A DNA stretch of 64,000 nucleotides from Nemophila menziesii (Eukaryota > Streptophyta > Magnoliopsida > Boraginales > Hydrophyllaceae), in the NCBI GenBank assembly GCA_029959085.1, contig JARWIR010000038.1, positions 4,472,915-4,536,914 of the forward strand, in the 5' to 3' direction. The position numbers and the translations under genes are program-made. The notes beneath the pieces were generated by a model that saw only the letters and a list, made by a program, of their open reading frames with translations, searched no databases and had not been told where the DNA came from. Positions 51,020-63,854 of this stretch are shown here, in pieces; position 1 is the stretch's first letter, and each line of letters starts with the position of its first letter.

Positions 51020-52140
51020 TAACTATCTCTTAACGGATATATACCCATATGAATTAAGACGTGTGTAAAAATGTGACTTTCAGTAGGTGTTAATATATTT
51101 CTGGACGGGTATATACTTATAAGGACTTGTATTGCAATTAACTTAAATATAGATTAGTAGGTGTATACCTATAGGGACTCGTCAAAGACATCATAACATG
51201 GCTAATGTGTACCCAATTTGGATTAATTGTATAACCTAAAAAACCAATGTGCAATTATTTTAGTTTGGGTATATTCCCAATTGTACTTGTTTCATTTTTG
51301 GGTGTATAACCATTTGTCTTTGTTTCTTGACGTACTGAAATTGCATCGTGTGTTGGAATTTTAATTTGGGTATAGAACCATTTATAGGTCATTTTAATGT
51401 GTTGGCGTATACCCACTTTTAGTACACGAGAAAATGACATTACTTCACAATCGGGATTAACACAAATGGTGTTAGAAATGGTCATACACCCGTAATCATT
51501 TCATATAACTGGGTTTATACCCATATTGTATATTTTGCTGCTACAACGATAATGTAGTGTGTCATTATTTAAATTGGGTATACACCCGTTATGATGGTAT
51601 ATTTTAGATGTTTTTGACATTCATACGACGAGTATATAGCCATTGTGTTTACTAGCTCATATACAACATGGAAATACATTTGAATTGGGTACACACTGTG
51701 TTTGCATTGGGTACACACCTAACGAATATATACAATCAGTAATACGTAAGTTCGAAATTCCCATATTCTTGATTAGATTTGTTTTAAGTTGATATGTAAG
51801 TCACAAAATACATTTTCTTTTTTTCCCTCTATAATAAATGTAGTTTCAACCATATGTATTTGGGTGACAGACACATTGTGATTCGTCGATGCTAGATGTG
51901 TTAGGTTTTATGAGTTAGGGTATACACTCGTAATGTTTTCCTACATACGTGTATACACGATATAATGGAAAAAGAATACCAAATTATATGGAATTGGGTG
52001 AAGCCGCCATTGATATGCAACTTTGGTATAAAACGATTCTACGTAACTTGGGTAACCTTGTTTGTAGTCATTTTCACACACAATTAATGTGATTAGGCAT
52101 ACACCCATTTGGAACTTGGTGTGTATTGGAGTATACACCC
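51020..52140. repeat. Region of recurrent GGGTATACACCC-type palindromes
   Basis: At least a dozen variants of GGGTATACACCC or GTATATACCCAT occur at irregular spacing of about 40-100 bp, in both orientations since the word is near-palindromic. Examples lie near 51045, 51110, 51160, 51270, 51370, 51410, 51510, 51580, 51640, 52105 and 52130. No genes. The same words continue into every monomer of the adjoining array. Confidence 0.7.
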
Positions 52141-55100
52141 ATGCTAGATGTTTTTGAGTATTCAAACCTTCACTATGATTGGGCATATGTCCATCAAAAT
52201 CATCCTCTCCTCGAAGGTGACTTTATATAAGGTTTAGCAAGTTTGGGATAAGGATAGGTTAGTTACTATGGATGGTCATCAACTAATTTCGGTATACGCA
52301 CATTGTGTGCGTGGAGGAACACCTTCTTTGTCTACAATATACTCCGATTTAAAGGTCGACTGCGTTTGGGTACCATTCACTATGATTGGGCATATGTCCA
52401 TCAACATCTTCTTATAAGTTAAAGTGAATTTTATATAAGTTTTTGCATTAGTTGTATGTCTTTTCGAGTATACACAAATTTGTAATTGTTGGTGGTCGAC
52501 CAAATAACATAAAAACGTGTATACACCCATGCTAGATGTTTTTGAGTATTCAATCCTTCACTATGATTGGGCATATGTCCATCAAACATCATCATCTCCT
52601 CGAAGGTCACTGTATATAAGGTTTAGAAAGTTTGGGCTCATAATAGGTTAGTTACTATGGATGGTCATCAACTAATTTCGGTATACACACATTGTGTGCG
52701 TAAGGGAACGCCTTCTTTGTCTACAATATACTCTGAGTTACAAGTCGACTGCGTTTGGGTACCATTCACTATGATTGGGCATATGTCCGTCGACATCTTA
52801 CTCTACGCGAATGTGACTTTATATAAGTTTTTGAAATGGTTGTATTTCTTTTCGGGTATACACAAATTTGAAGTTGTTAGTGGTCGACTGAATAACATAA
52901 ACATGGGTATACACCCATGCTAGATGTTTTTGAGTATTCAAATCTTCACTATGATTGGGCATATGTCCATCAACATCATCCTTTCCTCGAAGGTGACTTT
53001 ATATAAGGTTTAGCAAGTTTGGGATAAGGATATGTTAGTTACTATGGATGGTCATCAACTAATTTTGGTATACGCACATTGTTGCGTGAAGGAACGTCTT
53101 CTTTGTCTACAATATACTCCGAGTTAAAGGTCGACTGCGTTTGGGTACCATTCTCTATGATTGGGCATATGTCCATCAACATCTTCCTCTACGCGAAGGT
53201 GACTTTTTATAAGGTTATACAATGGTTGTATTTATGTTCGGGTATACACAAATTTGAACGTGATGGTGGTCGACCGAATAACATAAAAACCTGTATACAC
53301 CCATGCTAGATGTTTTTGAGTATTTAAACCTTCACTATGATTGGGAACATGTCCATCAAACATCATCCTCTCCTCGAAGGTGACTTTATATAAGGTTTAG
53401 AAAGTTAGGAATCAGGATAGGGTAGTTACTATGGATGCTCATCAACTAATTACGGTATACACACATTGTGTGCGTAAGGGAACGCCTTCTTTGTCTACAA
53501 TATACTCCTAGTTACAAGTCGACTACGTTTGGGTACCATTCACTACGATTGGGCATATCTCCATCGACATCTTCCTCTACGCAAAGGTGACTTTATATAA
53601 GTTTTTGCAATAGTTGGTTTTCTTTTCGGGTATACACAAATTAGAACTTGTTGGTGGTCGGCCGAATAACATAAACACATGTATCCACCTATGCTAGATG
53701 TTTTTGAGTATTCAAACCTTCACTATGATTGGGAATATGTCCATCAATATCATCCTCTCCTCGAAGGTGACTTTATATAATGTTTAGCAAGTTTGAGATA
53801 AGGATAGGTTAGTTACTATGGATGGTCATCAACTAATTTTGGTATACTATGGATGGTCATCAACTAATTACGGTATACACACATTGTGTGCGTAAGGGAA
53901 CACCTTCTTTGTCTACAATATACTCCTAGTTACAAGTCGACTGCGTTTGGGTACCATTCACTATGATTGGGCATATGTCCGTCGACATCTTCCTCTACGC
54001 AAAGGTGCCTTTTTATAAGTTTTTGCAATAGTTGTATTTCTTTTCGGGTATACAAGAATTTGTAATTGTTGGTGTTCGACCGAATAACATAAACACAGGT
54101 ATACACCTATGCTAGTTGTTTTTGAGTATTCAAACCTTCACTATAATTGGGCATATGTCCATCAATATCATCCTCTCCTCGAAGGCGACTTTATGTAAGG
54201 TTTAGCAAGTTTGGGATAAGGATAGGTTAGTTACTATGGATGGTCATCAACTAATTTTGGTCTACGCACATTGTATGCGTGAAGGAACGCCTTCTTTGTC
54301 TACAATATACTCCGAGTTACAAGTCGACTGCGTTTGGGTACCATTCTATATGATTGGGCATATGTCCATCAACATCTTTCTATAAGTTAAAGTGAATTTT
54401 ACACAAAGTTATACAATAGTTGGTTTTCTTTTCGCGTATACACAAATTTGAACTTGTTGGTGATCGACCGAATAACATAAAAACGTGTATACACCCATGC
54501 TAGATGTTTTTTAGTATTCAAACCTTCACTATGATTGGACATATGTCCATCAACATCATCCTCTCCACCAAGGTGACATTATATAAGGTTTACCAAGTTT
54601 GGGATAAGGATAGGTTAGTTACTATGGATGGTCATCAACTAATTTCGGTATACGCACATTGTGTGCATGTAGGAACGCCTTCTTTGTTTACAATATACTC
54701 CGAGTTACAAGTCGAATGCGTTTGGGTACCATTCAATATGATTGGGCATATGTCCATCATTATCTCCCCCTACGCGAAGGTGACTTTATATAAGTTTTTG
54801 CAAAGGTTGTATTTGTTTTTGGGTATACACAAATTTGAACTTGTTGGTGATCGACCGAATAACATAAAAACGTGTATACACCCATGCTAGATATTTTTGA
54901 GTATTCAATCCTTCACTATGATTGGGCATATGTCCATCAAACATTATCATCTCCTCGAATGTCACTTTATATAAGGTTTAGAAAGTTTGGGATCAAGATA
55001 TGTTAGTTACTATGGATGGTCATCAACTAATTTTGGTATAAACATATTGTGTGCGTAAGGGAACGCCTTCTTTGTCTACAATATACTCCGAGTAACAAGT

Positions 55101-58100
55101 CGACTGCATTTGGGTACCATTCACTATGATTGGGCATATGTCCATCAACATCTGCCTATAAGTTAAAATGAATTTTATATAAGGTTATACAATAGTTGTT
55201 TTTCTTTTCGGGTATACACAAATTCAAAATTGTTGGTGGTCGACCGAATAACATATAAACGTGTATACACCCATTCTAGATGTTTTTGAATATTCAATCC
55301 TTCACTATGATTGGGCATATGTCCATCAAACATCATCATCTCCTAGAAGGTGACTTTATATAACGTTTATAAAGTTTGGGACCAGGATAGGTTAGTTACT
55401 ATGGATGGTCATCCACTATTTTCGGTATACACATATTGTGTGCGTAAGGGAACGCCTTCTTTGTCTACAATATATTCCGAGTTACAAGTCGACTGTGTTT
55501 GGGTACCGTTCACTATGATTGGGCATATGTCCATCAACATCTTCCTCTACGCGAAGGTGACTTTTTATAAGGTTATACAATGGTTGTATTTATTTTCGGG
55601 TATACACAAATATGAACTTGTTGGTGGTCGACCGAATAACATAAAAACGTGTATACAACCATGCTAAATGTCTTTGAGTATTCAAACCTTCACTATGATT
55701 GGGCATATGTCCATCAACATTATCATCTCCTCGAAGGTGACTTTATATAAGGTTTAGCAAGAGTGGGATAAGGATACTTTAGTTACTATGGATGGTCAAC
55801 AACTAATTTCGGTATACACACATTGTTTGCGTAAAGGAACGCTTTCTTTTCTATAATATACTACGAGTTACAAGTCGACTGCCTTTGGGTACCATTCACT
55901 ATGATTGGGCATATGTCCATAAACATCTTCCTCTACGCGAAGGTTAATTTATATAAGTTTTTGCAATAGTTGTATTTATTTTCAGGTATACACAAATTCG
56001 AAATTGTTGGTGGTCGACCGAATAACATAAACACGTGTATACACCCATGCTAGATGTTTTTGAGTATTCAATCCTTCACTATGATTGGGAATATGTCCTT
56101 CAAACATAATCCTCTCTTCGAAGGTGACTTTATATAAGGTTTAGAAAGTTAGGAATCAGGATAGGTTAGTTACTATGGATGCTCATCAACTAATTACGGT
56201 ATACACACATTGTGTGCGTAAGGGAACGCCTTCTTTGTCTACAATATACTCCTAGTTACAAGTCGACTGCGTTTGGGTACCGTTCACTATGATTGGGCAT
56301 ATGTCCGTCGACATCTTCCTCTACGCAAATGTGACTATATATAAGTTTTTGCAATAATTGGTTTTCTTTTCGGGTATACACAAATTAGAACTTGTTGGTG
56401 GTCGACCTAATAACATAAACACAGGTATCCACCTATGCTAGATGTTTTTGAGTATTCAAACCTTCACTATGATTGGGCATATGTCCATCAATATCATCCT
56501 CTCCTCGAAGGTGACTTTATATAAGGTTTAGCAAGTTTAGGATAAGGATAGGTTAGTTACTATGGAGGGTCATCAACTAATTTTGGTATACTATGGATGG
56601 TCATCAACTAATTTTGGTATAAACACATTGTGTGCGTAAGGGAACGCCTTCTTTGTCTACAATATACTCCGAGTAACAAGTCGACTGCATTTGGGTACCA
56701 TTCACTATGATTGGGCATATGTCCATCAAGATCTGCCTATAAGTTAAAGTGAATTTTACATAAGTTTATACAATAGTTGGTTTTCTTTTCAGGTATACAC
56801 AAATTAAAAATTGTTGGTGGTCGACCGAATAACATATAAATGTCTATACACTCATGCTAGATGTTTTTGAATATTCAATCCTTCACTATGATTGAGCATA
56901 TGTCCATCAAACATCATCACCTCCTAGAAGGTGACTTTATATAACGTTTAGAAAGTTTAGGATCAGGATATGTTAGTTACTATGGGTGGTCATCAACTAA
57001 TTTCGGTATACACACATTGTGTGCATAAGGGAACACCTTCTTTGTCTACAATATACTCCGAGTTACAAGTCTACTGCGTTTGGGTACCATTCACTATGAT
57101 TGGGCATATGTCCGTCGACATCTTCCTTTACGTGAAGGTGACTTTATATAAGTTTTTGCAATGGTTGTATTTCTTTTCGGGTATACACAAATTTGTAATT
57201 GTTGGTGGTCGACCAAATAACTTAAACACAAGTATACACCCATGCTAGATGTTTTTGAGTATTCAAAACTTCACTTTGATTGGGCATATGTCCATCAACA
57301 TCATCCTCTCTTCGAAGGTGACTTTATATAAGGTTTAACAAGTTTGGGATAAGGATATGTTAGTTATTATGGATGGTCATCAACTAATTTTGGTATACGC
57401 ACATTGTGTGCTTGAAGGAACTCCTTCCTTTTTCTACAATATACTCCGAGTTACATGTCGATTGCGTTTGGGTACCATTCTATATGATTGGGCATATGTC
57501 CATCAACATATTCCTATAAGTTAAATTGAATTTTATAGAAGGTTATACAACAGTTGTTTTTCTTTTCCGGTATACACAAATTTTAAATTGTTGGTGGTCG
57601 ACCGAATAACATAAAAACGTGTATACACCCATGCTAGGAGTTTTTGAGTATTCAATCCTTCACTATGATTGGGCATATGTCCATCAAACATCATCATCTC
57701 CTCGAAGGTGACTTTATATAACGTTTAGAAAGTTTCGGATTTGGATAGGTTAGTTACTATGGATGGTCATCAACTATTTTTGGTATATACACATTGTGTG
57801 CGTAAGGGAACGCCTTCTTTGTCTACAATATATTCCGAGTTCCAAGTCGACTGCGTTTGGGTACCATTCACTATGATTGGGCATATGTTCGTCGAGCAAG
57901 ATGTTGATGGACATATGCCCAACCATAGAGGAAGATGTCGACGGACATATGCCCAATCATAGTGAATGGTACCCAGACGCAGTCGACTTGTAACTCGGAG
58001 TATATTGTAGACAAAGAAGGTGTTCCCTTACGCACACAATGTGTTTATACCGAAATTAGTTGATGACCGTCTATAGTAACTAACCTATCCTAATCCCAAA

Positions 58101-58835
58101 CTTATTAAAACTTATATAAAGTCACCTTCGTGGATAGTATGATGTTGATGGACATATGCCAAATCATAGGGAATGTTTGTAAACTCGAAAACATCTAGCA
58201 TGGGTGTATACACGTTTTTATGTTATTCGGTCGACCACCAACAATTTCAAATTTGTGTATACCCGAAAAAAAAATCTATTGTATACCCTTATATAAAATT
58301 CACTTTAGCTTATAGGGAGATGTTAGTTACTATGGATTGTCATCAACTAATTTCGGTACACGCACATTGTGTGCGTAATGGAACGCCTTTTTTATCTACA
58401 ATATACTCCGAGTTACAAGTCGACTTCGTTTGGGTACCATTGACTATGGTTGGTCATATGTCCATCAACATTTTCCTCTACGCGAAGGTGACTTTATATA
58501 AGTTTTTGCAATGGTTGTATTTCTTTTCGGGTATACACAAATTTGTAATTGTTAGTGGTCGACCGAATAACATAAACACGGGTATACACCCATGCTAGGT
58601 GTTTTTGAGTATTCAAACCTTCACTATGATTGGGCATATGTCCATCAACATTATCCTCTCCTCGAAGGTGACTTTATATAAGGTTTAGCAAGTTTGGGAT
58701 AAGGATAGTTTAGTTACTATGGATGGTCATCAACTAATTTCGGTATACACACATTGTGTGCGTAAAGGAACGCCTTCTTTGTCTACAATATACTACGAGT
58801 TACCAGTCGACTGCCTTTGGGTACCATTCACATTA
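52141..58835. repeat. Satellite array, about 388-bp monomers
   Basis: About 16 direct monomers start near 52143, 52531, 52918, 53306, 53693, 54109, 54499, 54886, 55274, 55663, 56049, 56437, 56850, 57240, 57630 and 58590 (GCTAGATGTTTTTGAGTATT). Most are about 388 bp; two (53693, 56437) are about 415 bp because both repeat a 30-bp piece containing GGATGGTCATCAACTAATTT. Each monomer has an internal direct repeat of about 60 bp (ACTATGATTGGGCATATGTC ... GTGACTTTATATAAG) about 210 bp apart, so it arose from a smaller unit. It ends mid-monomer at 58835. Several copies keep an 89-codon frame. Confidence 0.95.
57897..58316 (-). repeat. Inverted monomer inside the satellite array
   Basis: Here the array runs backwards: GACATATGCCCAATCATAG, GTAACTCGGAGTATATTG and CATCTAGCATGGGTGTATAC are reverse complements of monomer blocks. 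Direct orientation resumes at about 58317 in mid-monomer. The left junction holds two close copies of ACATATGCCCAA-CATAG. Confidence 0.9.
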
Positions 58836-59379
58836 GTGCATCTCAGAAGAAGAGAACCTAGGAATCGGTCTTTTTTTCTCCTTATTAATTATACTAGGAA
58901 TAGTTGTGGGTATATACACATATCTCTGGATTAGTATATACCCATATCTCTTAACAGGTATTAAAGACTACTTGACTAGAAAAAAGTTGCTTGAAAGGTG
59001 TAAAATCATTCGCACCAAATAGTATTAAATTGATAAACCACAAGAGAGACGAAAATAATATTTCGCATTAAATAGTTAAAAAGATGTACTACATCAAGGA
59101 AGATATAAAATTAATCATCACAATTTATTTGGGCAAATTAATTGCCAATGTCAACTACAAGGAACATATAAGACTTGCAAACTTTTCCTTGTATATTTTC
59201 TAATATTCTTTACAAGAAACTTCCAGAAAACTAAATAGCGATGTGCGTTGAAAAGTGGTTTGCTGATTATACCATTAGCCTCACTTCTATAGCTACTCCC
59301 TGGCTTTTTGATACGCATCTCAAAGCATTTCCCTTCCATCATAATATATAATTGCTCAAATTAAACGTCTTTTAGAAAC
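58836..59379. other. Right flank of the array
   Basis: Near 58907-58955 there are GTGGGTATATACACATATC and TATACCCATATCTCTTAACA, echoing the left flank at 51020-51050 (CTCTTAACGGATATATACCC). Otherwise no feature is recognised. Confidence 0.45.
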
Positions 59380-60720
59380 ATCACAACTGATCAGGTTTCT
59401 CTGCTAGCCATAAAATCTGCCACCTGTACAATATATTACACAGATTTAAACATATTGCTCGGTACTTATAGAAGTGTCATTGTCATTAAACAAATTTACC
59501 TCAGCATTACGATCACATGAAAAAAAAGGCGTAATCACAAATCGCTCTATCGAAACCATTTTGCTCCAACTGCATATAAAACATCATTTAATTACCCAAT
59601 GTGAATCAAACTTTCACTATGATTGGGCATATTTATTTAGTATCTACTATGAAGTTTTGTGTGACAATTGAAATGTAAATATGAAACTGTTGTACAACTA
59701 CCCTTCCCGGACTGAATGATGAGCATGAAGTAACATGTAATGTAATTTAGTTAGATAATTCATTATTTACTCCGGACTTACTTCCATGAGAATTAAAACT
59801 GAGGCATTAGTGTTGAAATAATGATATGTTAAATCCATGTTTGAAGCTTCTTTTGCAACCTGTAAACAATTTAATAGCTAATTAATTATCTGTGTATATA
59901 CTCAATCATAATGTCGTGTATATAAACAAACTAATTATACTAGCTACTCGTTGTACCCAGTAATAATGTCTATGTACAAAAGAAAGATTCAATTTCAGAA
60001 GTATTACCTAGATTATTAAGACAAAAAAACAGATTTTTTAATTGTGCGTGTAACTACATAAAGTTGGAGTTTGAAGAAATTAACCTTTTACTATAACAAC
60101 CCAACCATAGAGTCTGGAGAAAAATATCAATCACACATACTATAACACATTAAATCATCACAAACCCAGATGGGATAAGAGTAGTATGAGCAATACCTGA
60201 TCATAGATTGAATAAAAGTAGATAAAAACAAGTACAAAAAGGAGGAAAATAAGCCTCTCGTCGCCGTGATTTTTCTTGTAGCAGGAATAATTGGGTTTTG
60301 CTGTGTATAGGGTTGAAGAGAGGAGTAGTGATTAGGAGAGGGGAAATAAAAATCATCTATATTAAGAGAGAGGTAAACTAAACCTTCTGCAGATACATAG
60401 AGCAAAGAGAGAGTATCAACACCCATCTTCAAGATTAATATACTCTTCTGCTAGATCAATTACCAAATTAACAAAAGGTACCCAATTTATTAATTGGATC
60501 GAAAGGTGTAACATTGAATAGCAAAAAATATATAATCAGAGAGGGAATACTAATAGAATTTGAAATTTGAATTTCAAAAGTAAGAGAGAAGCATCGTGTA
60601 TAGGTATAGGATGTAAGAAAGAAAGAAAATGGGTAAAAGATAGGACTTACCAGTCGTCCGTACTGCCAGTTGGAGAGAGAAAAAGACCTTAGTTATGTTA
60701 GGGTTTAAAAAAGAAGAAAC
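59380..60720 (-). ncRNA. Possible spliced minus-strand transcript, divergent from LPD
   Basis: Several good minus-strand splice signals line up. A leader ends with a strong donor (GACTG|GTAAGTCC near 60651). An acceptor CTAGCAG near 60448 is followed by an exon to about 60195 (donor CAG|GTATTGC) whose frame starts MGVDTLSLLYVSAEGLVYLS. Further exon candidates are 59861-59783 (donor GTAAGT), 59572-59503 and one ending near 59380. The exons do not join into one long frame, and no domain was recognised, so a long non-coding RNA or a small unknown gene are both possible. Confidence 0.3.
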
Positions 60721-61075
60721 AGGCCTTTAAAAGTAGTATATCTTGACCAGGACTTAAAACATAAGATCTGGATCTGGTTAGGATTTAATAAGTAGTTTTC
60801 TCATTAAAAAAATCATTAGTTTAGGGGAATTTTTTACAAATATAGTTTATTATTATATTTTTTTATTATTATTATTATTAATATTTTGCCACGTGAGATC
60901 TCCTTGTTTATCCCCCACACTACTTTGATAGTTCCGCCTCCTTTCTTGTTTCCACCCAACTTTCACCTCAATTACACACACAAAATACATTTCCAGTTCT
61001 TCCAGATCTAATTCTGATTCTCTCTCTATTAATTTTCACTTGATTTCTATTTGTATTTCCACCATATATTTGAAA
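60721..61075 (+). promoter_or_regulatory. LPD promoter and leader, with G-box
   Basis: Between the putative divergent transcript and LPD. A CACGTG G-box lies at 60890-60895, about 181 bp before the LPD start codon. A (TTA)n-like run is at 60855-60880. The CT-rich stretch around 61010-61030 fits a leader. An in-frame ATG at 61040 exists upstream of the chosen start. Confidence 0.5.
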
Positions 61076-62705
61076 ATGCAGCCTACAATTTCTCTTTCTC
61101 TGTCTAACTCACACTTCACCTTACGATCATCGAACCCACACAACACTAGCACATCTTTAACGCCGTTAAACATTCAGTTCTGCGGTCTACGAAAGGAGGC
61201 CTTAGGGTTTAGATTCTCCCCGCTAAAGCGTTGCGCAACTCAGAAAGTCGGTGTATCGAACAATGCACGCTCTAAGAAAATCTCAGCTGCGGTTAACGGA
61301 AGTTCTCCGAAGTCATTTGATTATGATCTTGTTATCATCGGAGCTGGCGTTGGTGGTCATGGAGCTGCTTTGCATGCTGTCGAGAAGGTACTTGTTTAAC
61401 TTAATTAAGGTTAATTTAGTCTATTATTTGTTTTTTCAAGCTTTAAGAATTAGGATCATTTTTAGTTGAATTTTGCCATTGAATTAGTTGTTCGATAGTG
61501 CTTATTTGCTCTAACCTCGGTATTATCGCTTATTTGCAAGCATTTACTGAACTAAAACATGGTGTAATTGCAGGGTCTTAAAACAGCTATAATTGAAGGT
61601 GATGTGATTGGTGGAACATGTGTAAACAGAGGTTGTGTTCCTTCTAAAGCTCTCCTTGCAGTAAGTGGTAGAATGCGTGAACTCCAAAACGAGCATCATT
61701 TGAAGGCTTTAGGATTACAAGTAAGAAAAAATGGGCCCTTTTGCGTAAAAAATCTGTTTCTAACCTTTCTTTATAAATATTACCAGGTTTCAGCAGCTAA
61801 GTATGATAGACAAGGAGTAGCTGATCATGCAAATAATCTCGCTTCAAAGATTCGTGCTAATTTAACTAACTCAATGAAAGCAATTGGTGTTGACATTTTA
61901 ACTGGTTTTGGCCAAGTATTGGTAAGTTATTACACATTCTCCTATTTGTAAACTCAATAGCTAATGTAACTAACTTAACCAGGGTCCTCAAAAAGTCAAA
62001 TATGGTAAAGACAATGTAGTTACTGCAAAGGATATAATTATAGCCACGGGTTCTGTACCTTTTGTTCCCAAAGGCATTGAAATCGATGGTAAAACAGTAA
62101 TAACAAGTGATCATGCTCTTAAACTTGAGTTTATACCTGATTGGATTGCCATTATTGGAAGTGGATATATTGGGCTTGAATTTAGTGATGTATATACAGC
62201 ACTTGGTAGTGAGGTAATACTTTACATTAAAATTCTCTAAAGTGTGTATTTAGTTTATGACATGACATTAAATTAATACCTTGTAGGTCACTTTTATTGA
62301 AGCTCTGGATCAGTTAATGCCTGGTTTTGATCCTGAGATAAGCAAATTAGCTCAAAGAGTTTTGATAAATCCAAGGAAAATCGATTATCATACTGGAGTT
62401 TTTGCAACTAAGGTACTATTTCTTTCTTTTAGGTTACTTTCTTTCAATATATTGACTAATTTTTCACAAATATTGTAATAGATAACTCCAGCTAAGGATG
62501 GTAAACCAGTAATTATTGAACTTACTGATGCCAAGACCAAAAAACTAAAGGACATTTTAGAGGTAATGGTATTAATTATCTTCTCAAGAAACTTATCAAC
62601 AGTAATTTACTAATTTTTTATTATAGGTAGATGCAGCATTAATTGCCACTGGAAGGGCTCCATTCACAAAAGGTCTCGGCTTAGAGACTGTAAGTTATCC
62701 CATAA

Positions 62706-62792
<87 letters not shown>

Positions 62793-63854
62793 AAATATTA
62801 TTAAAAAATTAATATCTGTCATTTTTTCAGATCAATGTAGAGACACAAAGGGGGTTTATACCTGTTGATGAAAGAATGCGTGTAATTGATGCAAAAGGAA
62901 AAGTGGTTTGTTTCGGATACCTTTTTAAAATATATATATATATTTACTGTAATTTATTTGGGGAAATTATTGTGTTAGGTTCCCAATTTATATTGCATTG
63001 GTGATGCGAATGGTAAAATGATGCTTGCACATGCAGCGAGTGCTCAGGGTATTTCAGGTACTAATTTAATATTTTTTTTATTTTTTTATAAACAATTTTA
63101 TTCTTAACTGGTTTTTATTGTTAATAGTTGTTGAACAAGTCAGTGGAAGAGATCATGTGCTTAATCATTTAAGTGTACCAGCAGCTTGTTTTACTCATCC
63201 TGAAATTAGTATGGTTGGTTTGACTGAGGTAATTAATTAAATAAATAAATATACATTTAGTAATGCATATTAAGTATTGATTTAAACCTTATTGTGTAAT
63301 ATGTAGCCACAAGCAAAAGAGAGAGGTGAAAAGGAGGGATTTGAAATAAGTATTGCAAAGACAAGTTTTAAGGCTAATACTAAAGCATTGGCTGAAAATG
63401 AAGGGGAAGGCATTGCAAAGGTTTTTTTTTTTTTTTAAATAAATAAATTATTTCCTTAATTTTTGTTTATGGCTTAGTATGTGAATTGGTTTATGCAGTT
63501 GATATACCGAGCAGATAATGGGGAGATTTTGGGAGTTCATATATTTGGATTACATGCTGCAGATTTGATTCATGAAGCATCAAATGCTATTGCATTGGGC
63601 ACAACTATTCAGGTTATTTATCTATTAATATTTATTATTTATTCTCTTACATAAACTAAAATGATTTTGTACAGGACATAAAGTTTGCTGTTCATGCTCA
63701 TCCAACTTTGTCTGAAGTTCTTGATGAACTTTTCAAATCAGCCAAGGTAAGATTTATTAATTTGAATTAATAATGTTGAGGAATAACTGTTTGACTATTT
63801 GTTGACTAGGTAAACACTCATGCTGTTACTCCTAATGTACCAGTTGCTGTTTAA
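61076..63854 (+). CDS. LPD2: Plastidial dihydrolipoyl dehydrogenase (E3)
   Basis: Fourteen exons join in phase: 61076-61387, 61574-61720, 61787-61921, 61983-62213, 62287-62412, 62482-62562, 62627-62689, 62831-62905, 62979-63057, 63128-63228, 63307-63420, 63499-63612, 63675-63746 and 63810-63854, giving 564 residues (Arabidopsis plastid forms about 570). Residues 1-75 are a Ser/Thr/Asn-rich plastid transit peptide. The FAD motif is [10 protein letters not shown] (89-98). The redox disulfide is GGTCVNRGC (Cys120, Cys125). The NAD motif is GSGYIGLEF. The second FAD contact is YCIGDANG. The dimer-interface catalytic pair is His535 and Glu540 in HAHPTLSE. The enzyme reoxidises lipoyl groups of the plastid pyruvate dehydrogenase complex. 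The start at 61076 matches relatives (MQ...SLS); ATG 61040 would add 12 residues. The LPD2 rather than LPD1 name rests on the OEP16-2 neighbourhood. Confidence 0.96.
62706..62783. repeat. (TA)n microsatellite in LPD intron 7
   Basis: About 36 near-perfect TA units between the exon 7 donor and exon 8 acceptor. Likely polymorphic in length and prone to assembly error. No coding effect. Confidence 0.95.

Noticed and set aside
57774..57956. Minus-strand 60-codon frame at the array inversion
   Set aside because: Created by the junction between direct and inverted monomers.
52141..58835. CRISPR-like array
   Set aside because: The regular repetition is of whole 388-bp monomers without unique spacers, in a plant genome; it is a satellite.
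61040..61075. Upstream ATG for LPD
   Set aside because: In frame, but the 12 extra residues have no counterpart in plastid LPD proteins, whereas MQ...SLS from 61076 matches.
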